Origin: an uncultured beta proteobacterium | GTDB lineage: Bacteria; Pseudomonadota; Gammaproteobacteria; Burkholderiales; SG8-39 | Length of the DNA: 64,000 nucleotides | Assembly: GCA_903928055.1 (NCBI GenBank) | Contig: CAIYPG010000113.1 | Coordinates: 62,001-126,000 of the forward strand | Reading direction: 5' to 3' | Shown here: positions 33,591 to 42,568 of the stretch, piece by piece | Numbering within the stretch: position 1 is the first letter of the stretch | How the letters are laid out: the number at the start of each line of letters is the position of its first letter | The notes under the pieces: model-generated | The model's input: only the letters and a program-made list of their open reading frames with translations | What the model was told of the DNA's origin: nothing | The model's database searches: none | Made by a program: the position numbers and the translations under genes

Positions 33591-35078
33591 ATGAGCACGG
33601 AATCATTTGACGTAGTGGTGGTGGGCGCGGGCAATGCCGCGATGTGTGCGGCGCACGCCGCGCGCGAGCAGGGCTGCAGCGTGCTGGTGCTGGAACGTTC
33701 CTCCGAGGAAGAGCGCGGCGGCAACTCCTCCTACACTGCCGGCAACATCCGCACGGTGTACAACGGCGTGGACGACCTGAAGGACCTGATGCCCGACCTC
33801 ACCGACGAAGAGATCGCGATCACCGACTTCGGCACCTATACCAAGGAAAACTTCTTCGATGACCTGGCCCGCGTGACGCAGAACCGCTGCGATCCGGACC
33901 TGGTGGAAGTGCTGGTGAACAACATTGCCCCCACCATGAAGTGGCTGCAGCAAAAGGGCGTGCGCTTCCAGCCCATCTGGGGCGCGCAGGCCTACAAGAT
34001 CAATGGCCGGTTCAAGTTCTGGGGCGGCCTCACGGTGTGCTCCTACGGCGGCGGCCCCGGCCTGGTCGAGGCGCACCACAAGATTGCCGCCAAGAACGGC
34101 ATCACGATCAAGTACAACGCGGTGGCCACGACGCTCATCGCCGATGACGACGGCGTGCACGGGTTGAAGTACAAGGACAATGGCAAGACGAAGGAAGTGT
34201 CGGCCAAGGCGGTGGTGCTGGCCTGCGGCGGCTTCCAGGCCAACGTCGAGTGGCGCACACGCTACCTCGGGCCGAACTGGGATCTGGCCAAGGTGCGCGG
34301 CACGCGCTTCAACACCGGCATGGGCCACGAGATGGCTTTCGCGGTGGGCGCACAGGCCACCGGCCACTGGTCCGGCTGCCATGCCGTGGGCTGGGAACTG
34401 AATGCGCCGCCCACCGGCGACCTGGCCGTGGGCGACAATTACCAGAAGCACAGCTACCCGTGGGGCGTGATGATCAATGCCAAGGGCAAGCGCTTCGTGG
34501 ATGAAGGCGCGGACTTCCGCAACTACACCTACGCCAAGTACGGCCGCGTCATCCTCGAGCAGCCCGAGCAGTTTGCCTGGCAGGTGTTCGACAAGAAAAT
34601 CATCCCCATGCTGCGCGCCGAGTACCGCATCAAGCAGGTGACCAAGGTCACGGCCAACACGCTCGAAGAACTGGCCGAGAAGCTGGATGGCGTCGATCCG
34701 AAGGCGTTCCTCGAGGAGATCAAGGCCTACAACGCCGCAGTGATGAAGGACGTGCCGTTTGATCCGAACATCAAGGACGGTCGCGGCACCAAGGGCCTGG
34801 CGGTGAACAAGACCAACTGGGCCAACACGATCGACGAGGCGCCCTTCGAGGCCTATGCCACGACCTGCGGCATCACCTTCAGTTTCGGCGGCATCAAGAT
34901 CAACACCGAAGGTCATGTGCTGGATGCCGACGACAAGCCCATCCCGGGCCTGTATGCGGCTGGCGAGATCGTTGGCGGCATTTTCTACTTCAACTATCCG
35001 GGTGGCTCGGGCCTGGCGGCGGGCATGGTGTTCGGCAAGGTCGCAGGCGCATCGGCGGCCAAGCTGGCCAAGGCTTAA
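33591..35078 (+). CDS. tcuA: FAD-dependent tricarballylate dehydrogenase-like protein
   Basis: Flavoprotein of 495 aa of the fumarate reductase/succinate dehydrogenase fold, closest to TcuA, which oxidises tricarballylate to cis-aconitate. The FAD site is VVVVGAGNAAMCAAHAARE at the start, with GGNSSYTAGNIRTVY next. The catalytic region shows RGTRFNTGMGHEMAFAVGA and the C-terminal FAD cap ends PGLYAAGEIVGGIFYFNYPGGSGLAAGMVFG. A good AAAGGAGAG ribosome site precedes ATG 33591. The membrane partner TcuB and transporter TcuC are not adjacent, so the substrate may differ from tricarballylate. Confidence 0.85.
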   Translation: MSTESFDVVVVGAGNAAMCAAHAAREQGCSVLVLERSSEEERGGNSSYTAGNIRTVYNGVDDLKDLMPDLTDEEIAITDFGTYTKENFFDDLARVTQNRCDPDLVEVLVNNIAPTMKWLQQKGVRFQPIWGAQAYKINGRFKFWGGLTVCSYGGGPGLVEAHHKIAAKNGITIKYNAVATTLIADDDGVHGLKYKDNGKTKEVSAKAVVLACGGFQANVEWRTRYLGPNWDLAKVRGTRFNTGMGHEMAFAVGAQATGHWSGCHAVGWELNAPPTGDLAVGDNYQKHSYPWGVMINAKGKRFVDEGADFRNYTYAKYGRVILEQPEQFAWQVFDKKIIPMLRAEYRIKQVTKVTANTLEELAEKLDGVDPKAFLEEIKAYNAAVMKDVPFDPNIKDGRGTKGLAVNKTNWANTIDEAPFEAYATTCGITFSFGGIKINTEGHVLDADDKPIPGLYAAGEIVGGIFYFNYPGGSGLAAGMVFGKVAGASAAKLAKA

Positions 35079-35099
35079 CAAACTTCTGTAATTATTACC

Positions 35100-35223
35100 G
35101 TCATCCCCGCGAAGGCGGGGATCCAGTTTTTAGCGATGTAAAATCCCCCCGCGCGACTTTGTGCTTTGTCGCGTCGGCCCCCTTTGACAAGGGGGTGGAC
35201 CCCCGCCTTCGCGGGGGTGACAG
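35100..35223. repeat. Composite inverted repeat (REP/MITE-like)
   Basis: A block of about 124 bases bounded by inverted copies: GTCATCCCCGCGAAGGCGGG at the left and, as its near-complement, CCCGCCTTCGCGGGGGTGAC at the right. The left unit is itself a hairpin (ATCCCCGC-GAAG-GCGGGGAT). A further hairpin, CCCCCTTTGACAAGGGGG, lies inside at about 35179-35196. No coding potential. It could fold into one large cruciform and sits between tcuA and the dehydratase gene. Confidence 0.75.
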
Positions 35224-35263
35224 TTCTTTAGGTAAGTGATGATAACGAGCGCGGCGATTATCC

Positions 35264-36223
35264 ATGGCTGATCTCCCCGTCACCTTCGACGACGTCGCTG
35301 CCGCCGCGCAGCGCATCAAGGGTCACGCATACCGCACGCCGGTGCTGACCTCGCATTCCGTGGATGCGCGCACTGGTGCGTCGGCGTTCTTCAAATGCGA
35401 GAACTTCCAGCGCATGGGTGCCTTCAAGTTCCGCGGCGCCTACAACGCGCTGTCGCAGTTGCCGGCCGAATCGCGCCGGCGCGGCGTGCTGGCCTACTCC
35501 TCGGGCAATCACGCGCAGGCGGTGGCACTGGCCGGGCGCGAGCTGGGCATTCCTGCTGTCATCGTCATGCCGCAGGATGCACCGGCGGTGAAGATCGCCG
35601 CCACGAAGGGTTATGGCGCGGAGGTGGTGCTCTACGACCGCCATACCCAGGACCGCGAGGCGTTTTCCGCGGCGCTCGCCGCCGAACGAGGACTGCCGGT
35701 GGTGCCGCCGTTTGACCATCCCCACATCGTCGCCGGACAGGGCACGGCCGCCATGGAACTCATCGAAGAAACGGGGGCGCTGGATTACCTGTTCGTGCCT
35801 TGCGGCGGTGGCGGCCTGATCTCGGGCAGCGCGATTGCGGCAAACCATCTTTCTCCCGGCTGCAAGGTGATCGGCATCGAGCCCGCGGCGGGCGACGATG
35901 CCACGCGTTCGTTCAGGACGAAGACGCTGCAGAGTTGCCACAACCCGGACACCATCGCCGATGGCGCGCGCACGCATGCGCTGGGCGCGATCACGTTTCC
36001 GCTGTTGATGGCGCATGTCCATGACATGGCCACGGTGAGCGACGAAGAACTGCTGGCCGCGATGTTCTATCTGTGGGAGCGCATGAAAATCGTGGTCGAG
36101 CCTACCGGTGCGCTGGGTGCCGCAGGCCTGTTCGGCGCGACACGGGCCGTGCAGGGAAAGCGGGTAGGCATTATCCTCTCCGGCGGCAACGTCGATATGA
36201 AGGCGATTGCGCGTTACCTCTAG
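35264..36223 (+). CDS. PLP-dependent threonine/serine dehydratase family
   Basis: Fold-type II PLP enzyme, 319 aa, of the serine racemase / threonine dehydratase / threo-3-hydroxyaspartate ammonia-lyase group. The Schiff-base lysine is Lys55 in GAFKFRGAYNAL. The substrate loop is SSGNHAQAVALAG, and the phosphate-binding glycine loop is CGGGGLISG at about residue 184. The C-terminal end is short and has no ACT regulatory domain, so it is the catabolic, unregulated form. Which amino acid it deaminates or racemises is not clear. It starts 40 bases after the composite repeat. Confidence 0.9.
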   Translation: MADLPVTFDDVAAAAQRIKGHAYRTPVLTSHSVDARTGASAFFKCENFQRMGAFKFRGAYNALSQLPAESRRRGVLAYSSGNHAQAVALAGRELGIPAVIVMPQDAPAVKIAATKGYGAEVVLYDRHTQDREAFSAALAAERGLPVVPPFDHPHIVAGQGTAAMELIEETGALDYLFVPCGGGGLISGSAIAANHLSPGCKVIGIEPAAGDDATRSFRTKTLQSCHNPDTIADGARTHALGAITFPLLMAHVHDMATVSDEELLAAMFYLWERMKIVVEPTGALGAAGLFGATRAVQGKRVGIILSGGNVDMKAIARYL

Positions 36224-36263
36224 GCTGCGCAAGCGACGCCAGCAGAATTGTCCGGAGACCTCC

Positions 36264-36842
36264 ATGACTGAACACGTCAATCACTCCCCTGCACCAGCCG
36301 GTGCGGATGCCGATCGGCGGGTGATTACGGAGGAGTACCGCAGGATCCAGCAGGAACTGCACAGGAATCCCGATTACGGGACCATGTCCATCGAGTTTGC
36401 GCCCATCGTCAAGCAGGTGCTGGACCTTGGCAAGCTGCAATCGATCTCCGACTATGGCGCGGGCAAGCAGAATCTGATCAAGACGCTGAGGGCGAAGTTT
36501 GGCATCGAGGTGGATTACCGTCCCTATGACCCGGCTTTTCCGGAATACGGCAAGGCGGTTTCCGCCGATCTGGTGTGCTGCATTGACGTGCTGGAGCACA
36601 TCGAGCCCGAACTTCTGGACAACGTGCTGGACGAGCTCGGAGCGATCACCACACGCTACGGCCTTTACTCCATCCATACCGGTCCTGCGATCAAGGTGCT
36701 GGCCGACGGGCGCAATGCGCACCTCACGCAAAAGCCGTCGTCGTGGTGGCTGCCAAGATTGTGCGAGCGCTTCGAAATCGAGGCGCTCAACCGGACGGGA
36801 GGCGGATTTTACGTCCTCGTCACACCGAAGAAGCCGGCCTGA
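36264..36842 (+). CDS. Class I SAM-dependent methyltransferase-like protein
   Basis: Protein of 192 aa. Motif I of the methyltransferase fold reads SISDYGAGKQNLIKTLRAKF at about residue 57. The acidic strand follows (VDYRPYDPAFPEYGKAVSADLVCCIDVLEHIEPELLDNVLDEL), with DVLEHIEP typical of UbiG/UbiE-like enzymes. The end has SSWWLPRLCERFEIEALNRTGGGFYVLV. The target is unknown. ATG 36264 is preferred (GGAGACC just upstream); the frame is open to 36207 but overlaps the preceding gene. A role in tRNA or small-molecule methylation cannot be distinguished here. Confidence 0.75.
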   Translation: MTEHVNHSPAPAGADADRRVITEEYRRIQQELHRNPDYGTMSIEFAPIVKQVLDLGKLQSISDYGAGKQNLIKTLRAKFGIEVDYRPYDPAFPEYGKAVSADLVCCIDVLEHIEPELLDNVLDELGAITTRYGLYSIHTGPAIKVLADGRNAHLTQKPSSWWLPRLCERFEIEALNRTGGGFYVLVTPKKPA

Positions 36843-36867
36843 AGACTTTGTTCCTGTTGTGTCGGGA

Positions 36868-37077
36868 TCAGCCGGACTTCGCTTCCTTCATCGGGCAGGT
36901 GTTGATGCCGAGCACCGTGTAGAGCGGACAGAAATTCACGATGCCGGTCAGCAGGGGAACCAGTCCGATCAGGCCCCAGAAGCGGGCGTTGCCTTCGAGT
37001 ATGAAAAACAGGCTGAATAGCGCTGCGCCAACCACGATGCGCAGATTCCTGTCCATGCCGCCAACATTTGCTTTCAT
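36868..37077 (-). CDS. DUF2892 (YgaP-like) small membrane protein
   Basis: Membrane protein of 69 aa with two helices: RIVVGAALFSLFFILEGN and WGLIGLVPLLTGIVNFCPLYTVLG. It ends with NTCPMKEA. The MDRNLRIVVG opening and NFCPLY are hallmarks of DUF2892, often found with rhodanese or in redox and sulphur contexts. GGAGAT precedes the ATG. An FNR-type box at 37135-37148 with a TAGCCT -10 at about the right spacing suggests induction under low oxygen or nitrosative stress. Confidence 0.85.
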   Translation of the reverse strand: MKANVGGMDRNLRIVVGAALFSLFFILEGNARFWGLIGLVPLLTGIVNFCPLYTVLGINTCPMKEAKSG

Positions 37078-37134
37078 GCGATCTCCATTCAGGGATTTGA
37101 TGAATGGAGGCTACGCCGGGTGGTTCCCCCAGCC

Positions 37135-37148
37135 TTGACATGGATCAA
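37135..37148 (-). promoter_or_regulatory. FNR/Dnr-type box upstream of DUF2892
   Basis: TTGACATGGATCAA differs from TTGAT-N4-ATCAA at one base. The box centre (37141.5) is 29-34 bases from the -10-like TAGCCT (minus strand, 37108-37113), as for a class II FNR promoter at -41.5. The leader to the DUF2892 start is then about 23 bases and includes a GGAGAT ribosome site. Confidence 0.65.
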
Positions 37149-37178
37149 GCAGGGCCGGAAAGCGGGCTTTTCAGCCAC

Positions 37179-38663
37179 TCATGCGGTGCCCAAGGCGAGT
37201 TGCGGCATGGTGCTGCTGCCCATCGGGATGATTTCGACGTTGCCGCGGACGCGCTGCAGGAACGGCACGAGGATGCGGTAGGTATCGAGGTCGAACACCG
37301 GTGTCATGCGTTCCGAACGTTCTTCCATCCGCTCGAACAGCTCTGGCTCAGAGCGCGCGGTGCCCAGGTAGCACCAGTGGTCGAGCAGGTGGATGTCGGT
37401 GCGCAGGCCGCTTCTTGACGTCTCGCGTATGCCGATGCGGCCCGGGTAGGGCCAGGCTTTCATGCGCAGTTTGACGAGCGCGTCCAGCAGCCGCAGGTTG
37501 TGTGCCGCCAGCGTTTCGGCGCCGCAGCATGCGCCACGGCATTTCCTGATCTGGTGTGCGAAGCAGGGGCGGCCGGGTGCTCCGCTTTTTTGTTTCGGTG
37601 CGCCATGCTCCAGGCCCAGCAGTTGCGGACACAGGCCGTTGTCATCCGCCGCTTCCTGCAGTGCTTCCATCGCTTTTCGTTTGGAGCGGAACACGCCGAA
37701 GGTTTCGTCCAGCCGCCGCGGATCGATTTCCGCGGCACGCACCAGTTCGGGCGCCTTGTCCGAAGCCGGCGACCAGCGGAAGGCGCACAGGTCCTGGTTG
37801 CGCCTCAGCATGCGGTTGTGCACCGGCAGCATTTCCTTCACGAGGCGCGCCTCGGTAAGCAGCGCGCCCAGTTCACCGGCGGTTTCGATGCATTCGATGC
37901 GCGTGATCTGTTGCGAGATGCGCATGTCCTTGGCCGAACTGTGGTCGCCGGAAAAATGCGACATGACGCGCGAGCGCAGCTTCACGCTCTTGCCGACGTA
38001 GAGCGGCGCGTCCTTCTCATCGTAGAACAGGTATACCCCGGGCCCTTCGGGCAGGTCGTCAAGGGCATCGGGCGGCAGCTTTGGCGGCAGGCTGGGCGAT
38101 TTGAGCTGCTCGTTCACCGCCCTGGTGATGGCCTCTTCATCGAACTCGCGCTGCAGCACCTGCGCAAACTGCCACAGCACGCGGGCATCGCCCAGCGCGC
38201 GATGGCGCGCGCCGCCGACATCGAGCTGGTGCCGCTCGATCAGCGCGTCCAGGTTGTGGCGGCGGTGCTGTGGGTACAGGCTGCGCGAAAGCTTGACCGT
38301 GCACAGCAGTTTGGGGCGGAACTTGTGTCCGACGCGCTCGAATTCGTGGCGCAGGAAGCCATGGTCGAAACGCACGTTGTGCGCGATGAACAGGCGCCCT
38401 TCGAGGCGGCGCACGATCTCGGCCGCCACACGCTCGAATGGCGGGGCTTCCTCCACCATCGCGTTGGATATGCCGGTCAGCGTCTCGATGAAGGGCGGGA
38501 TGCGAACGCCCGGATTGACCAGGGTGTTCCATTCCTCGACATGGCCATCCGGATCGACCGTGACGATGCCCACTTCGGTGATGCGGTCGAAGTGCGCAGT
38601 CGAGCCGGAGGTCTCCAGGTCGACGAAAGCGAGGGCTGATCCGTAGGGGAGCTGGTTAAACAT
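37179..38663 (-). CDS. DnaQ-like 3'-5' exonuclease / GIY-YIG nuclease fusion
   Basis: Two-domain nuclease of 494 aa. Residues about 1-180 are a DEDDh exonuclease: Exo [11 protein letters not shown], Exo [20 protein letters not shown], Exo [13 protein letters not shown]. About 205-290 is a GIY-YIG domain ([33 protein letters not shown]). The rest resembles the UvrC/Cho middle region, with a Cys-rich patch [17 protein letters not shown]. This architecture is known in betaproteobacteria and is annotated as an epsilon-subunit/UvrC-like repair protein. It probably cuts or trims damaged DNA. Its start is 38 bases from that of no other gene; glyA is divergent. Confidence 0.9.
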   Translation of the reverse strand: MFNQLPYGSALAFVDLETSGSTAHFDRITEVGIVTVDPDGHVEEWNTLVNPGVRIPPFIETLTGISNAMVEEAPPFERVAAEIVRRLEGRLFIAHNVRFDHGFLRHEFERVGHKFRPKLLCTVKLSRSLYPQHRRHNLDALIERHQLDVGGARHRALGDARVLWQFAQVLQREFDEEAITRAVNEQLKSPSLPPKLPPDALDDLPEGPGVYLFYDEKDAPLYVGKSVKLRSRVMSHFSGDHSSAKDMRISQQITRIECIETAGELGALLTEARLVKEMLPVHNRMLRRNQDLCAFRWSPASDKAPELVRAAEIDPRRLDETFGVFRSKRKAMEALQEAADDNGLCPQLLGLEHGAPKQKSGAPGRPCFAHQIRKCRGACCGAETLAAHNLRLLDALVKLRMKAWPYPGRIGIRETSRSGLRTDIHLLDHWCYLGTARSEPELFERMEERSERMTPVFDLDTYRILVPFLQRVRGNVEIIPMGSSTMPQLALGTA

Positions 38664-38761
38664 ACAGGCGATGTTGCCACAAGGGGCAGGGGGCGGTCCT
38701 GTTCAAGGTACAAGATATTGAAAAACAAGGTAAATCCCCGGTGGGGTCGAAAGGGGTGGCG

Positions 38762-38770
38762 TGATAAAAT
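38762..38770 (+). promoter_or_regulatory. Extended -10 promoter of glyA
   Basis: TGATAAAAT at 38762-38770 reads as an extended -10 (TG-N-TAAAAT). The start codon of glyA is 71 bases downstream. No good -35 is seen, which extended -10 promoters can tolerate. I see no glycine or THF riboswitch in the leader. Confidence 0.4.
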
Positions 38771-38840
38771 GCCTTTTCCTGATTTTTGCCTGTTGTTCGT
38801 CGCTTTCGTTAACCCCTCCTGCCCCTGCCGAAAGACCGCC

Positions 38841-40112
38841 ATGATGAATCCGAGCGACCTCGCCCACGCCGATCCCGAACTGTTCCGCACCATTCAGCTG
38901 GAAAACCAGCGGCAGGAAGACCACATCGAGCTGATTGCCTCGGAAAATTACGTCAGCCGCGCGGTGCTGGAAGCCCAGGGCTCGCAGTTCACGAACAAGT
39001 ATGCCGAGGGCTATCCGGGCAAGCGCTATTACGGCGGCTGCGAATACGCAGACATGGCTGAACAACTGGCCATCGACCGTGTGAAAAAGCTGTTTGGCGC
39101 CGAAGCGGCGAACGTGCAGCCGAACTCCGGCTCTCAGGCCAACCAGGCGGTGTTCTTCGCGCTGCTGAAGCCGGGCGACACCTACCTCGGCATGTCGCTC
39201 GCCATGGGCGGCCACCTGACCCATGGCTCCCCGGTGAACATGAGCGGCAAGTGGTTCAACGTCGTCAGCTATGGCCTGAACGACAAGGAAGAGATCGATT
39301 ACGACGAAGTCGAGCGACTGGCTCACGAGAAGAAGCCGAAGCTCATCCTCGCCGGCGCGTCGGCCTATTCGCTGCGCATGGACTTCGAGCGCTTCGGGAA
39401 AATCGCAAGGGATGTTGGCGCCTATTTCATGGTCGATATGGCGCATTACGCAGGTCTGGTTGCTGCAGGGCTGTACCCGAATCCGGTGGGTATTGCCGAC
39501 GTTGTCACCAGCACCACGCACAAAACACTAAGAGGCCCAAGAGGCGGCCTGATCCTGATGAAGGCCGAGCACGAGAAGGCCATCAATTCGGCGATCTTCC
39601 CCGGCCTGCAGGGTGGCCCGCTGATGCATGTCATTGCCGCCAAGGCCGTGGCCTTCAAGGAAGCGCTGGAGCCTTCCTTCAAGGCCTATCAGCAGCAGGT
39701 CGTGGAAAACGCCCGCGTCATGGCCGAGACGCTGACCAAGCGCGGCCTGCGGATCGTCTCCGGGCGTACCGAGAGCCATGTGTTCCTGCTCGACCTGCGC
39801 GCCAAGAAGATCAACGGCAAGGAAGCCGAGGCGGCGCTGGGCAAGGCGCACCTCACCGTGAACAAGAACTCCATCCCGAACGATCCGGAAAAGCCCTTCG
39901 TCACCAGCGGCATCCGGCTCGGTTCGCCGGCCATGACCTCGCGCGGTTTCGGACGCGCCGAGGCGGAAAGGGTCGGCAACCTGATCGCCGACGTGCTCGA
40001 GGCGCCGGCCGATGAAGCCGTGCTGGCGAGGGTGCGGAAGGACGTCGAGGCCCTGTGCAGGAAATTCCCGGTGTATGGAAAAGCCGAAGAACGTGCCAAA
40101 GCAGTTGCCTGA
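38841..40112 (+). CDS. glyA: Serine hydroxymethyltransferase
   Basis: PLP enzyme of 423 aa that interconverts serine and glycine with tetrahydrofolate, the main source of one-carbon units. Signatures: [21 protein letters not shown] near residue 27, [33 protein letters not shown] and the PLP lysine in [15 protein letters not shown]. Length and all motifs are normal. I use ATG 38841 (a second ATG follows directly); the frame is open to 38718. It begins the conserved order glyA-nrdR-ribD, frequent in betaproteobacteria. Confidence 0.97.
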   Translation: MMNPSDLAHADPELFRTIQLENQRQEDHIELIASENYVSRAVLEAQGSQFTNKYAEGYPGKRYYGGCEYADMAEQLAIDRVKKLFGAEAANVQPNSGSQANQAVFFALLKPGDTYLGMSLAMGGHLTHGSPVNMSGKWFNVVSYGLNDKEEIDYDEVERLAHEKKPKLILAGASAYSLRMDFERFGKIARDVGAYFMVDMAHYAGLVAAGLYPNPVGIADVVTSTTHKTLRGPRGGLILMKAEHEKAINSAIFPGLQGGPLMHVIAAKAVAFKEALEPSFKAYQQQVVENARVMAETLTKRGLRIVSGRTESHVFLLDLRAKKINGKEAEAALGKAHLTVNKNSIPNDPEKPFVTSGIRLGSPAMTSRGFGRAEAERVGNLIADVLEAPADEAVLARVRKDVEALCRKFPVYGKAEERAKAVA

Positions 40113-40165
40113 TATTGATTGAGGCAGTCCCGAAAAACCATAACTAAAACTGGCGGGGTGGTGCG

Positions 40166-40651
40166 ATGAAATGTCCGTATTGCAAGGCGGGTGACACCTC
40201 GGTCATTGATTCGCGGCTGTCTGACGATGGCGACAGCGTGCGCCGCCGCCGTGAATGCCAGGCCTGCGACAAGCGCTTCACCACCTACGAGCGGGTGGAG
40301 CTCTCCATGCCGCTGGTGGTGAAGTCCAACGGCTATCGCATCAGTTATGACCGCAACAAGATCCGCACTGGCTTCATGCGTGCCCTGCACAAGCGGCCGG
40401 TGCCGGCGGGACAGGTGGAAGAGGCGATCAACCGCGTCGAGCAGCGCATCCTCGCGCTCGGCGAAAGGGAAGTGAAGAGCCGCGTGGTCGGCGAGATGGT
40501 GATCCGCGAGCTGAAGAAGATGGACGATGTCGCCTATATCCGCTTCGCGTCGGTGTACGAGGACTTCCAGCGCATCGACGATTTCCGTGAGGCCATCCTG
40601 TCGGTCAAGCGCCCGGCCGGTGCCAAGCGCTCGCGCAAGCCTGTCAAATAA
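40166..40651 (+). CDS. nrdR: Transcriptional repressor NrdR
   Basis: Repressor of ribonucleotide reductase genes, 161 aa (family about 150). An N-terminal zinc ribbon holds four Cys in KCPYCKAGD and CQACDKRFTTYERV. The ATP-cone domain follows from about residue 48 (VVKSNGYRISYDRNKIRTGFMRALHKRPV), where ATP/dATP binding controls oligomerisation. The C-terminal basic tail (RPAGAKRSRKPVK) is longer than usual. It sits between glyA and ribD on the same strand; co-transcription with ribD is likely (46-base gap). Confidence 0.97.
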   Translation: MKCPYCKAGDTSVIDSRLSDDGDSVRRRRECQACDKRFTTYERVELSMPLVVKSNGYRISYDRNKIRTGFMRALHKRPVPAGQVEEAINRVEQRILALGEREVKSRVVGEMVIRELKKMDDVAYIRFASVYEDFQRIDDFREAILSVKRPAGAKRSRKPVK

Positions 40652-40697
40652 GACCACGAATCCGCGCCCGGCATTCCCCGGGGCGCAGCCCTTGTCC

Positions 40698-41798
40698 ATG
40701 ACTGCAGAATTTTCTCCCGTTGACCGCGAATACATGGCGCGCGCCCTGGTGCTGGCACGGCGCGGCCTCTACACCACGACACCGAATCCGCGCGTGGGTT
40801 GCGTCATCGTGCGCGATGGCGTGATCGTCGGTGAGGCCTTTCATGAGAAGGCCGGCGGGCCGCATGCCGAGGTGCATGCCCTGCGTGCGGCCGGAGAAAA
40901 CTCCCGCGGCGCCACGCTGTACGTCACGCTGGAGCCCTGCGGCCACCACGGGCGCACGCCGCCCTGCACCGATGCCGTCATCGCCGCCGGCGTGGCGCGC
41001 GTGGTCGCAGCCATGCGCGACCCGAATCCGAAAGTCGCAGGTGAGGGGTTTGCACGATTGCGTGCTGCCGGGATTGCCGTTGACGATGGCGTCATGGAAG
41101 ACGAAGCGCGCGAACTGAACATCGGGTTCGTGTCGCGCATGACCCGCGGCCGGCCGTGGGTGCGCATGAAGGTGGCGGCCACATTGGACGGGCGCACGGC
41201 GCTCGCGAATCGAAAAAGCCAGTGGATCACCGGAGAGGCGGCACGCGCTGACGGACATGCGTGGCGCGCACGTGCCTGCGCCCTGCTGACCGGTTTTGGC
41301 ACGGTGCGCGATGATGATCCGCAGCTCAATGTGCGCATGGTCGACACACCACGCCAGCCGCTCCGCGTGCTGGTGGACAGCCGGCTCGAGACCTCGCCAA
41401 AGGCAAGAATTTTCGAGGGCGGGAATGTGCTGGTGTTCGGCAGTCGTGATGATGCGGAAAAACGCCGCGGGCTCGAGGCGCGCGGTGCCGAAGTGGTGGT
41501 GTTGCCCAATGCCGATGGCAAGGTCGACCTGCCGCCCATGCTGGAAGAACTGGCCCGGCGCGGCATGAATGAAATCCATGTTGAATCCGGCACGCGCCTG
41601 AATGGCTCTTTGCTGGCCGAAGGCTGCGTGGATGAATTGCTCGTCTACCTTGCGCCAAAGCTGATCGGCAATGCCGGCCTCGGGATGTTCGATCTGCCGG
41701 AGATGAAGGCATTGTCGGAGGCGCAGCGTCTGGACTTCCAGGGTGTTTTGCGCATTGGCGAAGATTTGCGCATCATGGCGCGGATCAGAAAAACCTGA
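40698..41798 (+). CDS. ribD: Bifunctional riboflavin deaminase/reductase
   Basis: Riboflavin biosynthesis protein of 366 aa. The N-terminal deaminase has the zinc site in GPHAEVHAL and EPCGHHGRTPPCTDAVIAA, with the start NPRVGCVIVRDGVIVGE. The C-terminal reductase domain begins near residue 150 (RPWVRMKVAATLDGRTA) and includes RADGHAWRARACALLTGFGTVRDDDPQL and EIHVESGTRLNGSLL. It converts the pyrimidine product of GTP cyclohydrolase II in two steps. ATG 40698 is preferred (frame open to 40527, overlapping nrdR). riboflavin synthase follows after a repeat. Confidence 0.95.
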   Translation: MTAEFSPVDREYMARALVLARRGLYTTTPNPRVGCVIVRDGVIVGEAFHEKAGGPHAEVHALRAAGENSRGATLYVTLEPCGHHGRTPPCTDAVIAAGVARVVAAMRDPNPKVAGEGFARLRAAGIAVDDGVMEDEARELNIGFVSRMTRGRPWVRMKVAATLDGRTALANRKSQWITGEAARADGHAWRARACALLTGFGTVRDDDPQLNVRMVDTPRQPLRVLVDSRLETSPKARIFEGGNVLVFGSRDDAEKRRGLEARGAEVVVLPNADGKVDLPPMLEELARRGMNEIHVESGTRLNGSLLAEGCVDELLVYLAPKLIGNAGLGMFDLPEMKALSEAQRLDFQGVLRIGEDLRIMARIRKT

Positions 41799-41810
41799 GG
41801 AAGGGCGGAA

Positions 41811-41880
41811 CAAGTCCTTCGACAGGCTCAGGACGAACGGCAGGCAGTTGATTCCGTTCGTGGTGAGCTTGTCGAACCAT
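41811..41880. repeat. Interspersed inverted repeat between ribD and ribE
   Basis: CAAGTCCTTCGACAGGCTCA... and, about 35 bases later, GTGGTGAGCTTGTCGAACCA form an inverted pair around a GAACGG/CCGTTC core. The sequence type (TTCGACAGGCTCAGGACGAACGG) is a widespread intergenic repeat in betaproteobacteria. It separates ribD from ribE and could form a stem-loop in the mRNA, adjusting the ratio of the two products. Confidence 0.8.
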
Positions 41881-41932
41881 GAATGGAATGAACTTGTTCA
41901 GCGCTTCCTGGAAAGGCGAAAGGGAGTTGCAC

Positions 41933-42523
41933 ATGTTTTCCGGAATCATCCAGGCGCTGGGCAAGATCAGCCGCATCGACAAGCGGGAAGGGGGCGTGCG
42001 CCTGGCGGTGCATGCCGTGCGGCTTGGCATGGACGACGTGGCGATCGGCGACTCCATTGCCGTCAACGGCGTGTGCCTGACGGTTGTGACCAAGACCACT
42101 TCGGGTTTCGAGGCGGACGTCTCGGCCGAGACCTTGCGCTGCACCGCCGGCATCGATGCGATCGGCGAGGTCAACCTCGAAAAAGCGCTGCGCCTTGCCG
42201 ACCGGCTGGGCGGACACCTGGTGTCGGGCCATGTCGATGGTGTGGGAGAGGTGAATGTGTTCCGCACGCTGGGCGAAAGCACCCTGCTCAGGGTGCGCGC
42301 GCCGGACGAACTGGCACGCTACATCGCGCGCAAGGGCTCCATCACCATTCAGGGCGTGAGCCTTACGGTCAATGACGTGAACGGTCCTGAGTTCGAGGTC
42401 AACCTGATTCCGCACACGGTGGCGATCACCACGCTCAAGCTGCTCAAGCCCGGTTCGAGGGTGAACCTTGAAGTCGATCTGATTGCGCGTTACGTGGAGC
42501 GGATGCTCGGCGCGTCACACTGA
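41933..42523 (+). CDS. ribE: Riboflavin synthase (alpha chain)
   Basis: Lumazine-to-riboflavin dismutase, 196 aa (family about 200). It starts MFSGIIQALGKI and consists of two similar barrels: residues about 1-90 (GDSIAVNGVCLTVV, LGGHLVSGHVDGVGEV) and 95-190 (KGSITIQGVSLTVNDV, NLIPHTVAITTL). GCHL-like and NVE-like signatures are near normal. The end is RYVERMLGASH. AAGGGAG precedes ATG 41933. The frame is open to 41879 across the repeat, but that start would add non-family residues. Confidence 0.95.
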   Translation: MFSGIIQALGKISRIDKREGGVRLAVHAVRLGMDDVAIGDSIAVNGVCLTVVTKTTSGFEADVSAETLRCTAGIDAIGEVNLEKALRLADRLGGHLVSGHVDGVGEVNVFRTLGESTLLRVRAPDELARYIARKGSITIQGVSLTVNDVNGPEFEVNLIPHTVAITTLKLLKPGSRVNLEVDLIARYVERMLGASH

Positions 42524-42568
42524 TGGCTTTCCGGGCCATTGCACAAACAATCGACTCACAGGCCGCCA

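Noticed and set aside
31568-33724. 718-codon minus-strand frame
   Set aside because: Shadow of the M61 peptidase and histidine phosphatase genes, which have clear catalytic motifs on the plus strand.
38664-38840. Riboswitch upstream of glyA
   Set aside because: No glycine or THF aptamer features could be recognised in the 177-base leader.
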